Assembly (NCBI RefSeq): GCF_900099905.1
Contig: NZ_FNEE01000013.1
Location: 1 to 64,000, forward strand
Source of the DNA: Mesorhizobium muleiense
GTDB lineage: Bacteria; Pseudomonadota; Alphaproteobacteria; Rhizobiales; Rhizobiaceae
Direction of reading: 5' to 3'
Length of the DNA: 64,000 nucleotides
Shown: positions 9,880-18,223 of the stretch, one piece after another
Numbering within the stretch: position 1 is the stretch's first letter
Layout: each line of letters opens with the position of its first letter
Notes under the pieces: generated by a model
What the model saw: only the letters and a program-made list of their open reading frames with translations
Told to the model about the DNA's origin: nothing
The model's database searches: none
Made by a program: the position numbers and the translations under genes

Positions 9880-10383
9880 ATGGCGTCGGCACGATACGGG
9901 ACTGACCGAACGACGGGGACGGACCCCATCGCTGACGGCAAAGCCGAGGCGATCGCCGAGCTGATGCTCGAAGTGGCCCAGTGCTTCTTCAGAATACGTG
10001 CTCTCGGCCAGAAGACAGGGCTCATCACCAGTTGGGGCGGCGGTGCGTTCGGCTTCATGCGAAGCCTTGCGCTGCTTGGCCCGCTCACCGTGCCGCAGAT
10101 CGCCCAGATGCGACCCACCAGCCGTCAGCGCATGCAGCGGCTGGCGGATGAGCTTGCGGCCGAGGGGCTGGTCGAATTCATCGACAATCCAAAACACCGG
10201 CGCTCGAAGCTTGTGCAGCTGACGCGCAAAGGCGCCGCGCGCTACGGCGAGCTGAACGCCCAGCTCCTGGCGATCGCCTCGACCATGGGCGCCGCTCTCG
10301 ACGAAGCCGACATCCGCAAGACCGCAGAAGTCGTGCGGCAGCTGAGCGACGATGTGAAACTGCGCTCGGAGCAGCTGTCCTAG
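9880..10383 (+). CDS. MarR-family transcriptional regulator
   Basis: The 167-residue protein has the MarR winged-helix core: AFGFMRSLALLGPLTVPQIAQ, recognition helix region TSRQRMQRLADELAAEGLVEF, and wing DNPKHRRSKLVQLTRKGAARYGEL, followed by a C-terminal dimerisation helix. The ATG at 9880 is chosen because AGGAGA lies 9 bases upstream; an in-frame TTG at 9853 would add nine residues without a good ribosome site. It likely represses itself and the divergent methyltransferase through the repeats at 9800-9842. The ligand is unknown. Confidence 0.85.
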   Translation: MASARYGTDRTTGTDPIADGKAEAIAELMLEVAQCFFRIRALGQKTGLITSWGGGAFGFMRSLALLGPLTVPQIAQMRPTSRQRMQRLADELAAEGLVEFIDNPKHRRSKLVQLTRKGAARYGELNAQLLAIASTMGAALDEADIRKTAEVVRQLSDDVKLRSEQLS

Positions 10384-10565
10384 CGCTGGCCCAAAAAGCG
10401 GCGCGCCATTGAAGGGATCTCCGATGCTTGAGCGATAAGCTCGCCGGCCGTTTTGCCGCTTCCCTCCGCCCCGCCGGCGAACAATTGCCAACCGGAACCT
10501 CTGCGGAGCTGAGGCGTTCGAAGCGCAAAAGCTGAGAGCTGCGCCACCGCAAGACGAGTACTGCA

Positions 10566-10877
10566 ATGGCTCAGAAGGCAAAGATAACGACAGGCACGAA
10601 CGACCGGCCGCGCAACGAAACCATAGGCCCATCCGGCGAACCTGATGACAGCAGCATGCCGCTTGAAGTCGACGAGGCTGCCGCCCGGGTGAAAAAGCAG
10701 CTGGAAGGCAAACCTGGGCAATTTGCGGAAAATCAAGCCAATCCCGACGCGCCAGGCATTCCCAGCGCCGGCGTGATTATCTGCCGCCGCTGCGCCGGGA
10801 CAGGCATGATCGACGGCCGCACCTGCCCCGAATGCGGCGGAACCGGAAAGACGCCGACGCCGATCGGCGGCGGCTGA
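10566..10877 (+). CDS. Small protein with DnaJ-type zinc-ribbon motif
   Basis: The 103-residue protein has a polar, probably disordered N-terminal half and then CRRCAGTG and CPECGGTG, the paired CxxCxGxG motifs that form a zinc-binding ribbon in DnaJ and related chaperone adaptors. There is no J domain. Function is unknown; the motif suggests metal binding and protein or nucleic-acid contact. It is followed by a convincing intrinsic terminator about 80 bp downstream and looks monocistronic. Confidence 0.7.
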   Translation: MAQKAKITTGTNDRPRNETIGPSGEPDDSSMPLEVDEAAARVKKQLEGKPGQFAENQANPDAPGIPSAGVIICRRCAGTGMIDGRTCPECGGTGKTPTPIGGG

Positions 10878-10954
10878 GGCGGTCAGGACAGCGACCCCGT
10901 TTTGCGGCAATTCGATCACTGAATGCAGGAGTTTGGGCCGATGGCCGATGGGGT

Positions 10955-10984
10955 GGGGGGCCGCCAGGCGGCTCCCCAGTTTTT
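10955..10984 (+). terminator. Intrinsic transcription terminator
   Basis: A 10-bp stem (GGGGGGCCGC, three-base loop CAG, GCGGCTCCCC with one G-U pair) is followed by AGTTTTT. It lies downstream of the zinc-ribbon gene and is the clearest Rho-independent terminator in the window. The remaining sequence up to 11364 holds only repeats and no supported gene. Confidence 0.85.
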
Positions 10985-11052
10985 ATGCACCAAAATGTCC
11001 CTATGCCCCAACCTGCACCTGCACGGGTAACAACAAATAGTTGGAGCAATTC

Positions 11053-11130
11053 GGCGGTTCGATCAAAAGCTGAACCGCCCTGGCGCATGATCCCGAAAAC
11101 TGGAATCGATTTTCTGATAGGATCATGCGC
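11053..11130. repeat. Composite palindromic repeat, family D, copy 1
   Basis: A hairpin (GGCGGTTC 11053-11060 with GAACCGCC 11072-11079) is followed by a 48-bp palindrome at 11083-11130 beginning GCGCATGATCCCGAAAA and ending GATCATGCGC. The second part recurs at 37590-37637 with only a few changes. Such GCATGATCC...GGATCATGC elements are common intergenic repeats in Rhizobiales. Confidence 0.8.
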
Positions 11131-11364
11131 AGATTCGAAGTGTTAGGCGTGCCTTGCGCGTCCGATCGGCAAAGAGCATCGTGGCAAACATCAACGCGAA
11201 GGAAATGGTCTCAATCTCCATTCTTATCCCGGACGCCGACAGCCAGGATCGCTACACGACCGCTCTAACATCAGTCGGAGATCAACGCATGCGATTGGAT
11301 AAACGAGACACCAGCTCACTCCTCTCCTCCTCCAACCCCGCGCCTTCTCTGGCCAGCTTTGATC

Positions 11365-12198
11365 ATGTCCGACGCACCGGCCGGCACTGATTGGAACGAC
11401 CGCGAGATCGACCTGATCGTTGCGGATTACTTCGACATGCTGTCGCTGGAACTGGCGGGCCGCCCCTTTGTTAAGGCGCAGCGTAACGCGGCGCTGCAAG
11501 AACTTACCGGCCGCAGCCGCGGCTCGATCGAATTCAAGCACCAGAACATAAGTGCGGTGCTCTATCGGCTCAGCATGCGGCCGATTGCCGGATACAAGCC
11601 GATGGCGAACTACCAGCGCGCCCTGGTCGACGGCGTCGAGCGCCATATCGCCAGCAATCCGGCGCTCTTTGAGAATCCGATACCGCCGGCAGCAGCACCC
11701 GGCTTGCAAGAGCCCCAGCCGCTTTTCTTCGAAGCGCCACCTGTCGCGGCTTTCGAGGCTATTCCGCCCGTGCTGGAGCGAATCGTGCGGAAGTTTGATC
11801 CGGCACTGCGGGACGCCCGCAACCGACAGCTGGGCCAGAGCGGCGAGGAACGCGTCTTCTTCGCCGAGCAGTCGGGCTTGCGCGCGGCAGGACGCGACGA
11901 TCTTGCCCGGAAGGTGCGGTGGGTATCAGTGGAGGATGGCGACGGCGCCGGCTATGACATCCGCTCATTCGGTCCGGCCGGCAGCGAGCGGCTGATCGAG
12001 GTGAAGACCACCACCGGTCACAAGCAGACCCCGTTCCTGCTTTCTGAGAACGAACGGGCCTTCTCGGAGGAGCGGCCGGATGCGTTCCGGCTGGTCCGGC
12101 TATTCGACTTCGTGCACCAACCGCGCGCCTTCGAGCTCACGCCACCGCTGGACAGATCCGTGCTGCTGAAGGCGGCGACGTGGCGGGCGCATTTCTGA
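11365..12198 (+). CDS. DUF3883-domain protein, PD-(D/E)xK nuclease-like
   Basis: The 277-residue protein has an N-terminal region of unknown fold (about residues 1-100, with a DYFDMLSLEL start and RSRGSIEFKHQNISAVLY). Its C-terminal DUF3883 domain contains GYDIRSFG (about residue 196) and RLIEVKTTTGHKQTPFLLSE (about residue 210). The D...EVK pattern is that of PD-(D/E)xK nucleases. DUF3883 domains are frequent in restriction and antiphage loci. The ATG at 11365 is preferred over a TTG six bases earlier. No partner gene is adjacent, but a toxin-antitoxin remnant and a restriction cassette follow. Function unproven. Confidence 0.8.
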   Translation: MSDAPAGTDWNDREIDLIVADYFDMLSLELAGRPFVKAQRNAALQELTGRSRGSIEFKHQNISAVLYRLSMRPIAGYKPMANYQRALVDGVERHIASNPALFENPIPPAAAPGLQEPQPLFFEAPPVAAFEAIPPVLERIVRKFDPALRDARNRQLGQSGEERVFFAEQSGLRAAGRDDLARKVRWVSVEDGDGAGYDIRSFGPAGSERLIEVKTTTGHKQTPFLLSENERAFSEERPDAFRLVRLFDFVHQPRAFELTPPLDRSVLLKAATWRAHF

Positions 12199-12239
12199 TG
12201 CCTCGCAGTATTTGAAACTGCTTGCAATTTGGTAACATA

Positions 12240-12570
12240 AACGGGACCATATTGTCCGTATTGAAGAGACCGAAAAGGATGAAATCCCCCTTCCGCAAAG
12301 GCGCTCGACGGCCAAGCAGCGGCGCTTGTCAGGACGCGGCTCGCCACGACGGCAATACGTCGACCGCGAAGCCGATCGGTGAAGGTGCGGCGGAACTTCG
12401 GGATCGATCGCGGACCCGGCTATCGGATCTATTTCGGCTGGGACGGCACGACGCTGGTGATCCTGCTGGGCGGTGGAACGAAGAGACGGCAGCAGGACGA
12501 CAAACACGACGCGCTGAGACACTCGTGCGATTACAGGGCGCGCAAGCGCGCGGGCAGCAGGAAGGATAGA
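12240..12570 (+). pseudogene. Decayed RelE/HigB-type toxin
   Basis: Pieces of one toxin sequence appear in different frames: RIEETEKDE (frame 2, about 12257), ALDGQAAALVRTRLA (frame 1, about 12301), GEGAAELR (frame 3, about 12378), then IDRGPGYRIYFGWDGTTLV to DYRARKRAGSRKDR (frame 1) ending TAG at about 12570. At 12395-12405 a single extra G separates AELR from IDRGPGYR. GPGYRIYF with LLGGG is diagnostic of this killer family. At least three frameshifts mean it cannot be translated whole. The antitoxin gene follows directly. Confidence 0.75.
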
Positions 12571-12575
12571 TAGTC

Positions 12576-12902
12576 ATGCCGTTGACGAGGGATTTTCGCG
12601 AGACGGTGCGCGCACGGGCTGAGCGCGATTCGCTTTTTCGGGAGGCGTTGTTGCGCCAAGCGGTGCAGGGTCTGCTCGATGGCGATGCTGCTGGCGGCCG
12701 CGCGGCGATGCGCGAGGCGATCAACGCCACGATCGGCTTCGAGCGGCTGGGTCAAATCGTCGGCAAGTCGCCGAAGAGCCTCATGCGCATGTTCGGACCA
12801 AGCGGCAACCCTACGGCGGAGAACCTTCTCGGCGTCATCCGCGCCCTGCAGATCGAAACCGGGGTGCGTCTGACGGTGCATACCGTGGCCGACGCGGCCT
12901 GA
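12576..12902 (+). CDS. HigA-type helix-turn-helix antitoxin, orphaned
   Basis: The 108-residue protein matches the addiction-module antidote family: LTRDFRETVRARAERD at the start, then a helix-turn-helix region with GQIVGKSPKSLMRMFGPSGNPTAENLLGVI. Such antitoxins bind the cognate RelE/HigB toxin and repress their own promoter. AGGATAG precedes the ATG. The reading frame is intact although the toxin gene five bases upstream is broken, so the module can no longer act as an addiction system but may still act as a DNA-binding protein or as protection against a related toxin. Confidence 0.82.
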   Translation: MPLTRDFRETVRARAERDSLFREALLRQAVQGLLDGDAAGGRAAMREAINATIGFERLGQIVGKSPKSLMRMFGPSGNPTAENLLGVIRALQIETGVRLTVHTVADAA

Positions 12903-13058
12903 CGAAAGTCTGCCGTCGGCAGCCATGTCGAAATTTCACTTTCCTTGCTGCCGAGTTTCCGCCCGTCTATGAGGCGCGGCTGAGCGCCAGGCGGGCGATC
13001 ACGCGCCGCGGCAACCGCGATCATTGAAGCGCCAAGGGGCCGATGCAAATTCTGCGGA

Positions 13059-13292
13059 TCAGATCGCCGGCACCCACTTCCAGAACACGCCCTCCATCCG
13101 TTCGGGATAGTGCTTGAACTCGCATTCGAAGCGCCATCCGTAAGTCTTGGCGGCCGCCAGCGCTGCCGGGCTGACCGGGTTCATGCCCGTTCCCGGCGCG
13201 AACCAGTCTTCCAGCAAGTCGTCGGGTATGTAGGCGCCGATCCTCAAAGGCAGCTTTTCGAGGACGACATCCATTTCCTTCGGTGCGGACAA
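13059..13292 (-). CDS. Small hypothetical protein
   Basis: The 77-residue product (from the TTG at 13292, preceded by AAAGGAG at good distance) contains LPLRIGAYIPDDLLEDWFAPG and ends HYPERMEGVFWKWVPAI. An upstream ATG at 13325 is possible but lacks a ribosome site. The composition is that of a folded cytoplasmic protein, with several Trp and Pro. I do not recognise a family. It stands alone between the antitoxin gene and the restriction cassette, on the opposite strand. Confidence 0.55.
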   Translation of the reverse strand: MSAPKEMDVVLEKLPLRIGAYIPDDLLEDWFAPGTGMNPVSPAALAAAKTYGWRFECEFKHYPERMEGVFWKWVPAI

Positions 13293-13325
13293 TGGGGTCT
13301 CCTTTCGAGATCCAGCCAAGAACAA

Positions 13326-13819
13326 GTCGTTTGAGGCCGATTGGGTTCCAGAACACGGATGATGGGCGGGCCAGGGACTGAATTCGACGCTCGGCTTTCG
13401 AGATTATTTGGATGGCGTAGTTACGCCCTTTCAGAGAGCCCCCTTGTTCTTGCGCGAGATCCGCCCAGCCCGGCCGCAGGCGTTATCCCCATCTCGAAAC
13501 CCGGAATGGCCGCAGTCGGCCGGCACCATGACGGTTCGCTCAAGCCTCCAATGTAACCAGGAGTTGAAGAATCTGGCGAGACGGGCTTTTCTTTCACTTC
13601 TGTACATGCTATGTTCTCTTTATGTTCTGGCGTCGAATTCAGATTACCCGCATAAGTTGACAACCTACGTCACTCGCTGCGAATAATGTTCCAGCCCCCT
13701 CGACGAGTCCATGTGAATGAGTTAATACAGATGGAATTCCGGCGTGTGTCGCGAAAGTCAAGAACCGATTTTAGTTGGCGTTGCCTGCTGACGATCCAGA
13801 TATTCGAACGGAGGGCTCT
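13326..13819. other. Intergenic region before the restriction cassette
   Basis: No convincing gene is visible in these 494 bases, and base composition is clearly more AT-rich than the flanks toward the right. TTGACA at 13657-13662 with AATAAT at 13682-13687 (19-bp spacing) could be a weak promoter for the methyltransferase operon. GGAGGG just before 13820 is its ribosome site. Confidence 0.4.
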
Positions 13820-14953
13820 ATGAATTTCCAGGTCACCCCGCCAAGTGAATGGGAAGAACGACCGCCGGTCCAAGAGGGCCGGCTTTCAAATACTAAACGC
13901 CCAGTTCAGCAGCCATTTTTGAAGAAACTCTTCGGTGATGCCCGCAATGTTCACCTGAAGGCTGGCGAAGCTGATATGGTTGTGACGTCACCGCCGTATT
14001 GGATGAAGCGCGATTATGGAGTCGAAGGCCAGATCGGCCAGGAGCCGACTGCAGACGCATTTGTGGAAAGCCTTGTTGGCTGCATGGAAAACTGGAAGAC
14101 CATCCTGCCCGTATGGGGTTCGGTCTTCATTAACATCGGAGACACCTACTATAAAGGCTCGCTGGCGAATACGCCCGGTCGCTTGGAGATCGCTGCGCAG
14201 AATGCTGGCTGGACCGTCCGAAATAGAATCATTTGGGTTAAGGATGCCGGGATGCCCGATCCGGCCAAGGATCGGCTCAAGAGCCGGCACGAATACATCA
14301 TCCATTTTTCGATACGCCGACGCGATTACTACTACGACCAGTTCGGGTATGCCGCGAAATATGGTAACGGCACCGGCCCCAGCGACGTGTGGCAAATCGG
14401 CTTGAGGCGCGATACCAGCAACCATCTCGCTCCTTACCCAACTGAATTGGTCGATCGTATCCTAACCCTGGCTTGCCCGGAACAGGTTTGTACGTGCTGT
14501 GGCAGGCCACGCCGACGTATTGTCAACCGCACGGGACGGCTTGACCCTTCGCGCCCCCAAGCCAAGCGCGCTATGGAATTGGCTAACGAACATGGCCTGA
14601 CTGCGGCTCATATTGCCGCTATTCAGGCGACGGGCATCTCGGATGCAGGCAAAGCGATGCGCGTCCAAACTGGCACTGGCCGAAATTCAGCCGATGTAAA
14701 GGTTCTTGCCGCCGAAGCAAAGGCTGTATTGGGTGGGTACTTTCGTGAATTCACCTTCGCCAAACGTGAGACCACGGGGTGGACTGACTGTGGATGTGCC
14801 GGTCCCTTTCGCCCGGGCATAGTGCTTGATCCCTTCATGGGTACCGGAACTACCTTGCGCGCCGCAATCGATGTCGGCCGCAGTGCTGTTGGTGTAGATT
14901 TGGCGCAGAAACCTGATTCGAAAAGGCCTGCGCAACGTGGCGGATCCGACTAA
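13820..14953 (+). CDS. Site-specific DNA methyltransferase, beta class (N4-cytosine or N6-adenine)
   Basis: The 377-residue protein has the catalytic motif TSPPYW at residues 56-61 and the SAM-binding motif DPFMGTGTT at about 337-345. This order, motif IV before motif I, defines the beta class of amino-methyltransferases; TSPPYW is most often seen in N4-cytosine enzymes. A Cys cluster (C219, C224, C226, C227 and C324, C326) probably forms a zinc site, as in several relatives. The ATG at 13820 follows GGAGGG. The gene begins a four-gene operon with McrB- and McrC-like genes and should supply the protective modification. The target sequence is unknown. Confidence 0.88.
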   Translation: MNFQVTPPSEWEERPPVQEGRLSNTKRPVQQPFLKKLFGDARNVHLKAGEADMVVTSPPYWMKRDYGVEGQIGQEPTADAFVESLVGCMENWKTILPVWGSVFINIGDTYYKGSLANTPGRLEIAAQNAGWTVRNRIIWVKDAGMPDPAKDRLKSRHEYIIHFSIRRRDYYYDQFGYAAKYGNGTGPSDVWQIGLRRDTSNHLAPYPTELVDRILTLACPEQVCTCCGRPRRRIVNRTGRLDPSRPQAKRAMELANEHGLTAAHIAAIQATGISDAGKAMRVQTGTGRNSADVKVLAAEAKAVLGGYFREFTFAKRETTGWTDCGCAGPFRPGIVLDPFMGTGTTLRAAIDVGRSAVGVDLAQKPDSKRPAQRGGSD

Positions 14954-15590
14954 CGCGTTAAATACCTACGTCTTCAAAAAAGAAGTGGTGCTTCGTTCCA
15001 TCGGGAAGCTGGAGCAGAATCCCATCCACGAACACTTCGCCGGATACCTGGCGATCCTTAGGGCGCAGCAGGGAAATCAAGGCCTCCCAATTCACTTTGG
15101 AGACATCGCCGAATTCCATGAGAAATATCTTAGGGTAATAGGAGCTTCGGACAGGGCGCCCTATGTCCGACCCTTCAAGTCGCGAGGCCAAGGCCTGGAA
15201 GCCTTCAATTCGAATGTGGCCGGATCGTACGCGCCTGGTTCGTTAAGATCCAAAGGCAAGCTCATAGAGGTCATCAAGGTTGTCGGCGAACGCCAAAGTG
15301 CAACCTATACGCTACGCGATGGCCACGCTTCACTGGCCTTGGATCGCTTGCTAAAGGGGCGCAAAGTACCAATCGGCGCTTTGACTGCATTCCTCTATCG
15401 CGACTACGGTTTCCGGATCGATCCTCCGAACATCCAGAGTGTCGTGGCGCTATTTCGCAGCGAGTTCGGCCTTGCTGCCGGCGTCGGAAGTCAGAAAAGG
15501 ATCTTTGATATCCTGTTCGCCGATGACTTAGGGACGTTCAAACTCGGAGACCTCGAACTTTTGAAGACGGAGGCGGCTCAGAATGAATAG
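14937..15590 (+). CDS. Unknown protein of a McrBC-linked restriction cassette
   Basis: The 217-residue protein starts at a GTG inside the end of the methyltransferase gene and its end overlaps the McrB-like gene by 8 bp, so it is part of the same translationally coupled unit. Notable stretches are FKKEVVLRSIGKLEQNPIHE, HEKYLRVIGASDRAPYVRPF and LTAFLYRDYGFRIDPPNI. No catalytic motif, signal peptide or membrane segment is visible. The downstream AAA+ protein lacks the DNA-binding N-terminal domain of classical McrB, so this protein is a candidate separate DNA-recognition subunit. That is inference from position only. Confidence 0.72.
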   Translation: MADPTNALNTYVFKKEVVLRSIGKLEQNPIHEHFAGYLAILRAQQGNQGLPIHFGDIAEFHEKYLRVIGASDRAPYVRPFKSRGQGLEAFNSNVAGSYAPGSLRSKGKLIEVIKVVGERQSATYTLRDGHASLALDRLLKGRKVPIGALTAFLYRDYGFRIDPPNIQSVVALFRSEFGLAAGVGSQKRIFDILFADDLGTFKLGDLELLKTEAAQNE

Positions 15591-16563
15591 CATGACAAGC
15601 AATAGGGTTCGCCCGCTGTCGTTAGAAGACTTAGGCGTCACGCCCATTGGGATGGAGACAGTTTCGCTCCCAGCAGAGGAAGAGATCGAACGACTGCCCG
15701 ACGACAACGAGGTGCTGACAAAAGTCCGAGCTGCACTGGAAATGGGATTTGCAGGGGTCATACTGTCCGGTCCTCCTGGCACAGGCAAGAGCTGGTACGC
15801 AAAGCGCATTGCACATACCATTGCAGGCGAACCAGAGGCGATCAGGATTGTGCAGTTCCACACATCCTACCAATACGAAGACTTTATGGAAGGCTTCGCG
15901 CCTAAGGACGGCGGCGGTTTCGAGCTGCAGAAGAAGTCCTTCCCACTGTTATGCGAAGATGCCACTGAGCGCCCCGATATCATACACGTCCTACTGATTG
16001 ACGAGATCAGCCGTTGCGACGTCGCACGAGTGTTCGGAGAAGCACTAACCTACATGGAAGTTGACAAGCGAGGGCTCGAATTCACCTTGGCCTCCGGCAG
16101 TTCCCTAGTGGTTCCGCGCAATTTGGTGATCCTCGCAACCATGAATCCTTGGGACAAAGGCGTCGATGAACTTGATGTCGCGCTGGAACGTCGGTTCGCC
16201 CAGATCGACATGTTGCCGGACGTCCTCGCCTTGAGGGCCATTCTCGCTGACAAAGGCGCCGATCGCGCTTTGATCGACCGCGTCGCAGCCTTTTTCGAGG
16301 GCGTGCAAAAATTAGATGACGAGATGGTCCGTCTTGGACATGCCTATTTTAACAACTGCATAGATGAGGCCAGTGCCCGCCGTGCCTGGGATTTCCGCCT
16401 CTTCCCGTTCTTCAAGAAAGCTTGCAGGTTGGACAAGGACATGCTCAGCGAAATCATACGCATGTGGCTTAGGTCATTTCCGCCGGAGGGAGGTATCGGG
16501 GATGGCGGCGCAATTCTTCCCACAGTCGAAGATACACAGCTGCAACCGGGCCAGGCGACGTAA
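15583..16563 (+). CDS. McrB-like AAA+ NTPase
   Basis: The 326-residue protein has Walker A GPPGTGKS at residues 63-70, the YQYEDFMEGFAP motif typical of McrB, Walker B LLIDEISRCD around 136-145, and ATMNPWDKGVDELDVALERRF around 185-205, the McrB family variant of the MNxxD nucleotide motif and sensor/arginine region. McrB proteins form rings that translocate DNA and activate the McrC nuclease. Only about 60 residues precede Walker A, so the DNA-binding domain of E. coli McrB is absent. GGAGG lies 8 bases before the ATG. The stop is two bases from the McrC-like start. Confidence 0.88.
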   Translation: MNSMTSNRVRPLSLEDLGVTPIGMETVSLPAEEEIERLPDDNEVLTKVRAALEMGFAGVILSGPPGTGKSWYAKRIAHTIAGEPEAIRIVQFHTSYQYEDFMEGFAPKDGGGFELQKKSFPLLCEDATERPDIIHVLLIDEISRCDVARVFGEALTYMEVDKRGLEFTLASGSSLVVPRNLVILATMNPWDKGVDELDVALERRFAQIDMLPDVLALRAILADKGADRALIDRVAAFFEGVQKLDDEMVRLGHAYFNNCIDEASARRAWDFRLFPFFKKACRLDKDMLSEIIRMWLRSFPPEGGIGDGGAILPTVEDTQLQPGQAT

Positions 16564-16565
16564 GA

Positions 16566-17918
16566 ATGGCTGTTAATTTGGCGGCGTTGGGCGAAGCGAT
16601 CGATGGGCGCGGCTTCGCAAGCGCCGGACGCCTCGCGCGAAAACCAATAGCTGCTGTCGAACAGGATACCATCCTGCTTCCGCCGGAATTGGTCAGGACG
16701 GACGGATCGCTAGATGTCTATGATGACGTCCTGAAGCTCTTTCGACCAACCTACTCCAAGAATCGACCAGCGATCCAGTGCTCGGGTTGGGTGGGGTATA
16801 TCCCCCTCAACGATTCTTTCGCCCTTGAGGTAAGCACTCGGGTTCCGGTTGGAAATCTCGAGCGTCTCGTCGGCATGGCAGTAGGGTATACGCCAGACAT
16901 CCTGCGGAAATACACTCGGCAGTTCGCTCACGCCGTTGACCGTCCTGCGTCCCTATTTGACATACTTACGGACCAGTTGCTCGACGCCTTCGATCACGTG
17001 TGGGAAGGCGGCCTGATGAAGACATATGGCCGTGTGCAGCGCGTGGGATCTGCACCGGTGGGTCGCATCATGCCCTTTCAAAGCCAATGGTTGTCAGCCA
17101 AATCCGGCCGTCCTGTCGCGGTGTCGTCGGCCTTCCACCGGAGCCCGGATTTCGGGCCGAACCGTGTCTTGCGGCACGCGTTCGAGAAGCTGCTTGCGCG
17201 GTACATTGGTATTAGGGAAGACGCTCAACGTGCGCGTGTTCTACGCCTAAGACAAGCCGTCAATCGTCTCGTTGGTGTCGGACGTCCGCTATTGTCGGAG
17301 GTTTCGCCGGAAGCCATCGCGGGGTTCGTTCACAGGTTGCCGTCGCAGCACGAATACTACGCGGATGCGTTAATGGTGGCACAGCTCATCATCTTCGATA
17401 TTGGCCTGTCAATTCGAGGGAACGGTGGGGTTGCGATCTTACCCTCCATTCTGATCGACATGGCCAAGGTGTTCGAGAACTATGTTCGTCGCGTCTTAGC
17501 GGACGGCCTGCGCGAAGACGAGCGTATCGAGGTCAAGGATGGAAACAAGGGGGGTGAGGGTGGTGCGAAGCTCGACCTTTTTGATCCGATTGCGGAGGGC
17601 CTAAAGAACCCCGGGGTGACCCCCGACATTGTGATCGATGTCGAAGGTAAGACCAAGTTGGTTATCGATGCGAAATATAAACCGGCCCCGAAAGTGCCGG
17701 AACGTGATGACGTTAATCAGGTCGTCCTTTATGGTGCCCGCTATGGCGCTCATCGTGTGATGCTTTTGCACGCCGGCCGCAAGGCAGAACGCCAGCCGAC
17801 CGAACTATGCGGGCAGGTAGGCGATTTCCAAGTCTACAACGGCATGGTCGATTTGAACGCGGAGCCTATCGAGACTGAGGAAACCAACCTTGTGGAGGCA
17901 GTTAGACTGTTGCTCTGA
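16566..17918 (+). CDS. McrC-family restriction endonuclease subunit
   Basis: The 450-residue protein has a long N-terminal region that in the family contacts the McrB ring (EVSTRVPVGNLERLVGMAVGYTP), a central part with ILIDMAKVFENYVRRVL, and a PD-(D/E)xK active site. The active site reads PDIVIDVEGKTKLVIDAKY, with D354, D368 and K370 as the expected metal ligands and catalytic lysine. It should cut DNA when engaged by the AAA+ partner. Last gene of the cassette; 80 bp downstream begins a duplicated tRNA end, so the cassette abuts an integration site. Codon use and GC are lower than in neighbouring core genes. Confidence 0.88.
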   Translation: MAVNLAALGEAIDGRGFASAGRLARKPIAAVEQDTILLPPELVRTDGSLDVYDDVLKLFRPTYSKNRPAIQCSGWVGYIPLNDSFALEVSTRVPVGNLERLVGMAVGYTPDILRKYTRQFAHAVDRPASLFDILTDQLLDAFDHVWEGGLMKTYGRVQRVGSAPVGRIMPFQSQWLSAKSGRPVAVSSAFHRSPDFGPNRVLRHAFEKLLARYIGIREDAQRARVLRLRQAVNRLVGVGRPLLSEVSPEAIAGFVHRLPSQHEYYADALMVAQLIIFDIGLSIRGNGGVAILPSILIDMAKVFENYVRRVLADGLREDERIEVKDGNKGGEGGAKLDLFDPIAEGLKNPGVTPDIVIDVEGKTKLVIDAKYKPAPKVPERDDVNQVVLYGARYGAHRVMLLHAGRKAERQPTELCGQVGDFQVYNGMVDLNAEPIETEETNLVEAVRLLL

Positions 17919-17997
17919 CTTCTCGTCGCCTCCCTACGAGACGACAAGCGGCCTTCGTGAGCTGTTTTCGGAATGGGTGCGGCGTCTATTTTGCCCT

Positions 17998-18046
17998 TTG
18001 GCGCACCCGACAGGATTCGAACCTGTGACCTCTGCCTTCGGAGGGC
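17998..18046. repeat. attL-like 49-bp duplication of the tRNA-Arg 3' half
   Basis: These 49 bases are identical to 20106-20154, which is the CCA end, T arm, variable region and 3' anticodon stem of tRNA-Arg(CCG) plus one base. Beyond 18046 the tRNA similarity stops abruptly. Duplication of a tRNA 3' end in direct orientation is the usual scar of site-specific integration. Confidence 0.85.
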
Positions 18047-18223
18047 GCAAATCCTCCGCCAAAGTGGTACGTTTCTGCGGTATTGCTATCGGCGAAACCA
18101 CGGTCGAGGGGTGTTTGTGCCCGTCCCGTTCACAGCTACCGGTTCAATTGAACCGGCGGCTCCTGTCCGATTAGATGGCAGTGACCCTTGTATCGTAGAG
18201 AATGATTGCCATCGACGCTATCG

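Noticed and set aside
11154-11390. 78-codon frame before the DUF3883 gene.
   Set aside because: No ribosome site, no protein-like pattern, and it starts beside a repeat and runs into the DUF3883 gene.
13408-13686. Plus- and minus-strand frames before the restriction cassette.
   Set aside because: They overlap one another, lack ribosome sites and have no recognisable sequence; the region is treated as intergenic.
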